NCBI RefSeq assembly: GCF_018129085.1
Contig: NZ_JAAGBB010000028.1
Location: forward strand, 1-64,000
Reading direction: 5' to 3'
DNA: 64,000 nt
From: Plastoroseomonas hellenica
GTDB lineage: Bacteria; Pseudomonadota; Alphaproteobacteria; Acetobacterales; Acetobacteraceae
Shown one piece after another: positions 63,695-64,000 of the stretch. A program made the position numbers and the translations under genes. The notes below the pieces were generated by a model. The model had not been told where the DNA came from and ran no database searches. It saw only the letters and a program-made list of their open reading frames with translations. Position 1 is the stretch's first letter; every line of letters begins with the position of its first letter.

Positions 63695-64000
63695 CTAGCC
63701 CCTGACGATCGCGCCCGGATTCAGGCGGCCGGCGAAGAAGTCGATGGTGTTCTGCGCGGCGGCCAGCGCCATGCGGTGCAGCCCCTGGCGCGTGCTGGCC
63801 GCGACATGCGGCGTCACGATCACGCTGTCCAAGGCCAGCAAGGGAATGGCTGATGTCATCGGCTCGGTGTGCACGACGTCGAGCCCGGCGCCGGCGAGAT
63901 GTCCGGCACGCAGCGCCGCTTCCAGCGCCGCCTCGTCGACCAGCGTGCCGCGCGCCGTGTTCACCAGCAGCGCGCCCGGCTTCATCGCCGCCAGGAAGCC
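63695..64000 (-). CDS. D-isomer-specific 2-hydroxyacid dehydrogenase, C-terminal part (runs off window)
   Basis: About 101 C-terminal residues are visible. [31 protein letters not shown] and the catalytic His in [14 protein letters not shown] are diagnostic. Oxidises or reduces a 2-hydroxy/2-keto acid with NAD. Its start lies beyond the right edge. It heads, or lies within, the operon with two Bug receptors, the amidohydrolase and the phosphatase-like gene. Confidence 0.88.
   Translation of the reverse strand, partial: GFLAAMKPGALLVNTARGTLVDEAALEAALRAGHLAGAGLDVVHTEPMTSAIPLLALDSVIVTPHVAASTRQGLHRMALAAAQNTIDFFAGRLNPGAIVRG

Overview
The window is GC-rich (roughly 70 %) alphaproteobacterial chromosome. 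Gene content (fsa-type transaldolase/DUF484/xerC order, rpmA-rplU-obg-proB-proA-nadD-rsfS-rlmH order, and many orphan tripartite tricarboxylate receptors next to amidohydrolases and acyl-CoA dehydrogenases) suggests an Acetobacteraceae, Roseomonas-like soil or water bacterium. The family assignment is inference; no rRNA or other marker is present to fix it.

Layout. 1-15 kb is core genome: xerC (partial), DUF484, fsa, priA, a tightly overlapping operon for an exported beta-propeller, a DUF305 protein, an ECF sigma factor and its anti-sigma factor, then rlmH, rsfS, nadD, an exported hydratase-like protein, proA, proB, obg, rpmA and rplU. rsfS has no ATG, GTG or TTG in a sensible place and appears to start at ATA behind a perfect Shine-Dalgarno.

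15.15-25.18 kb is an integrated element of about 10 kb in the 3' end of a tRNA-Ser(CGA) gene. It is bounded by a 15-bp direct repeat and carries a tyrosine integrase, a convergent reverse transcriptase whose catalytic YADD box reads YADN, a four-gene block of small putative DNA-binding proteins, a serine resolvase, and a clearly lower-GC pair encoding a ParB-fold protein and a D12-class adenine methyltransferase. This is the best candidate for an undescribed system. Sequence just outside the right end looks like the decayed start of a second, related integrase gene.

25.3-36 kb is catabolic/transport: a polar amino-acid-type ABC transporter without its ATPase, short-chain dehydrogenases, three metal-dependent amidohydrolases (one closely LigI-like), TctC/Bug receptors, a PIG3-type quinone oxidoreductase and an NTF2-like protein. 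Three promoter regions here share the palindrome TTCCG-N5-CGGAA, which suggests one regulon.

36.3-42.9 kb is a surface-polysaccharide cluster: an acyltransferase of the NeuD type, an epimerase, a fused heptose-1-phosphate nucleotidyltransferase/heptose phosphatase, a GT4 glycosyltransferase, a CBS-DegT aminotransferase fusion resembling perosamine synthase, and an HddA-type heptose kinase. Together they suggest synthesis and transfer of a GDP-heptose and a dideoxy-amino sugar.

43.4-53 kb holds a Baeyer-Villiger monooxygenase, an IclR regulator, two TauD-type dioxygenases around a Bug receptor, two acyl-CoA dehydrogenases and a PcaB-like lyase: probably peripheral organic-acid or aromatic degradation. 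53-64 kb holds a manganese catalase, an orphan TctA permease, a peptidoglycan-binding-repeat protein, a chemoreceptor, small hypotheticals, and a five-gene operon (partial 2-hydroxyacid dehydrogenase, two Bug receptors, amidohydrolase, histidine-phosphatase-like protein) running off the right edge. All statements come from reading sequence and motifs by eye; no database search was run.
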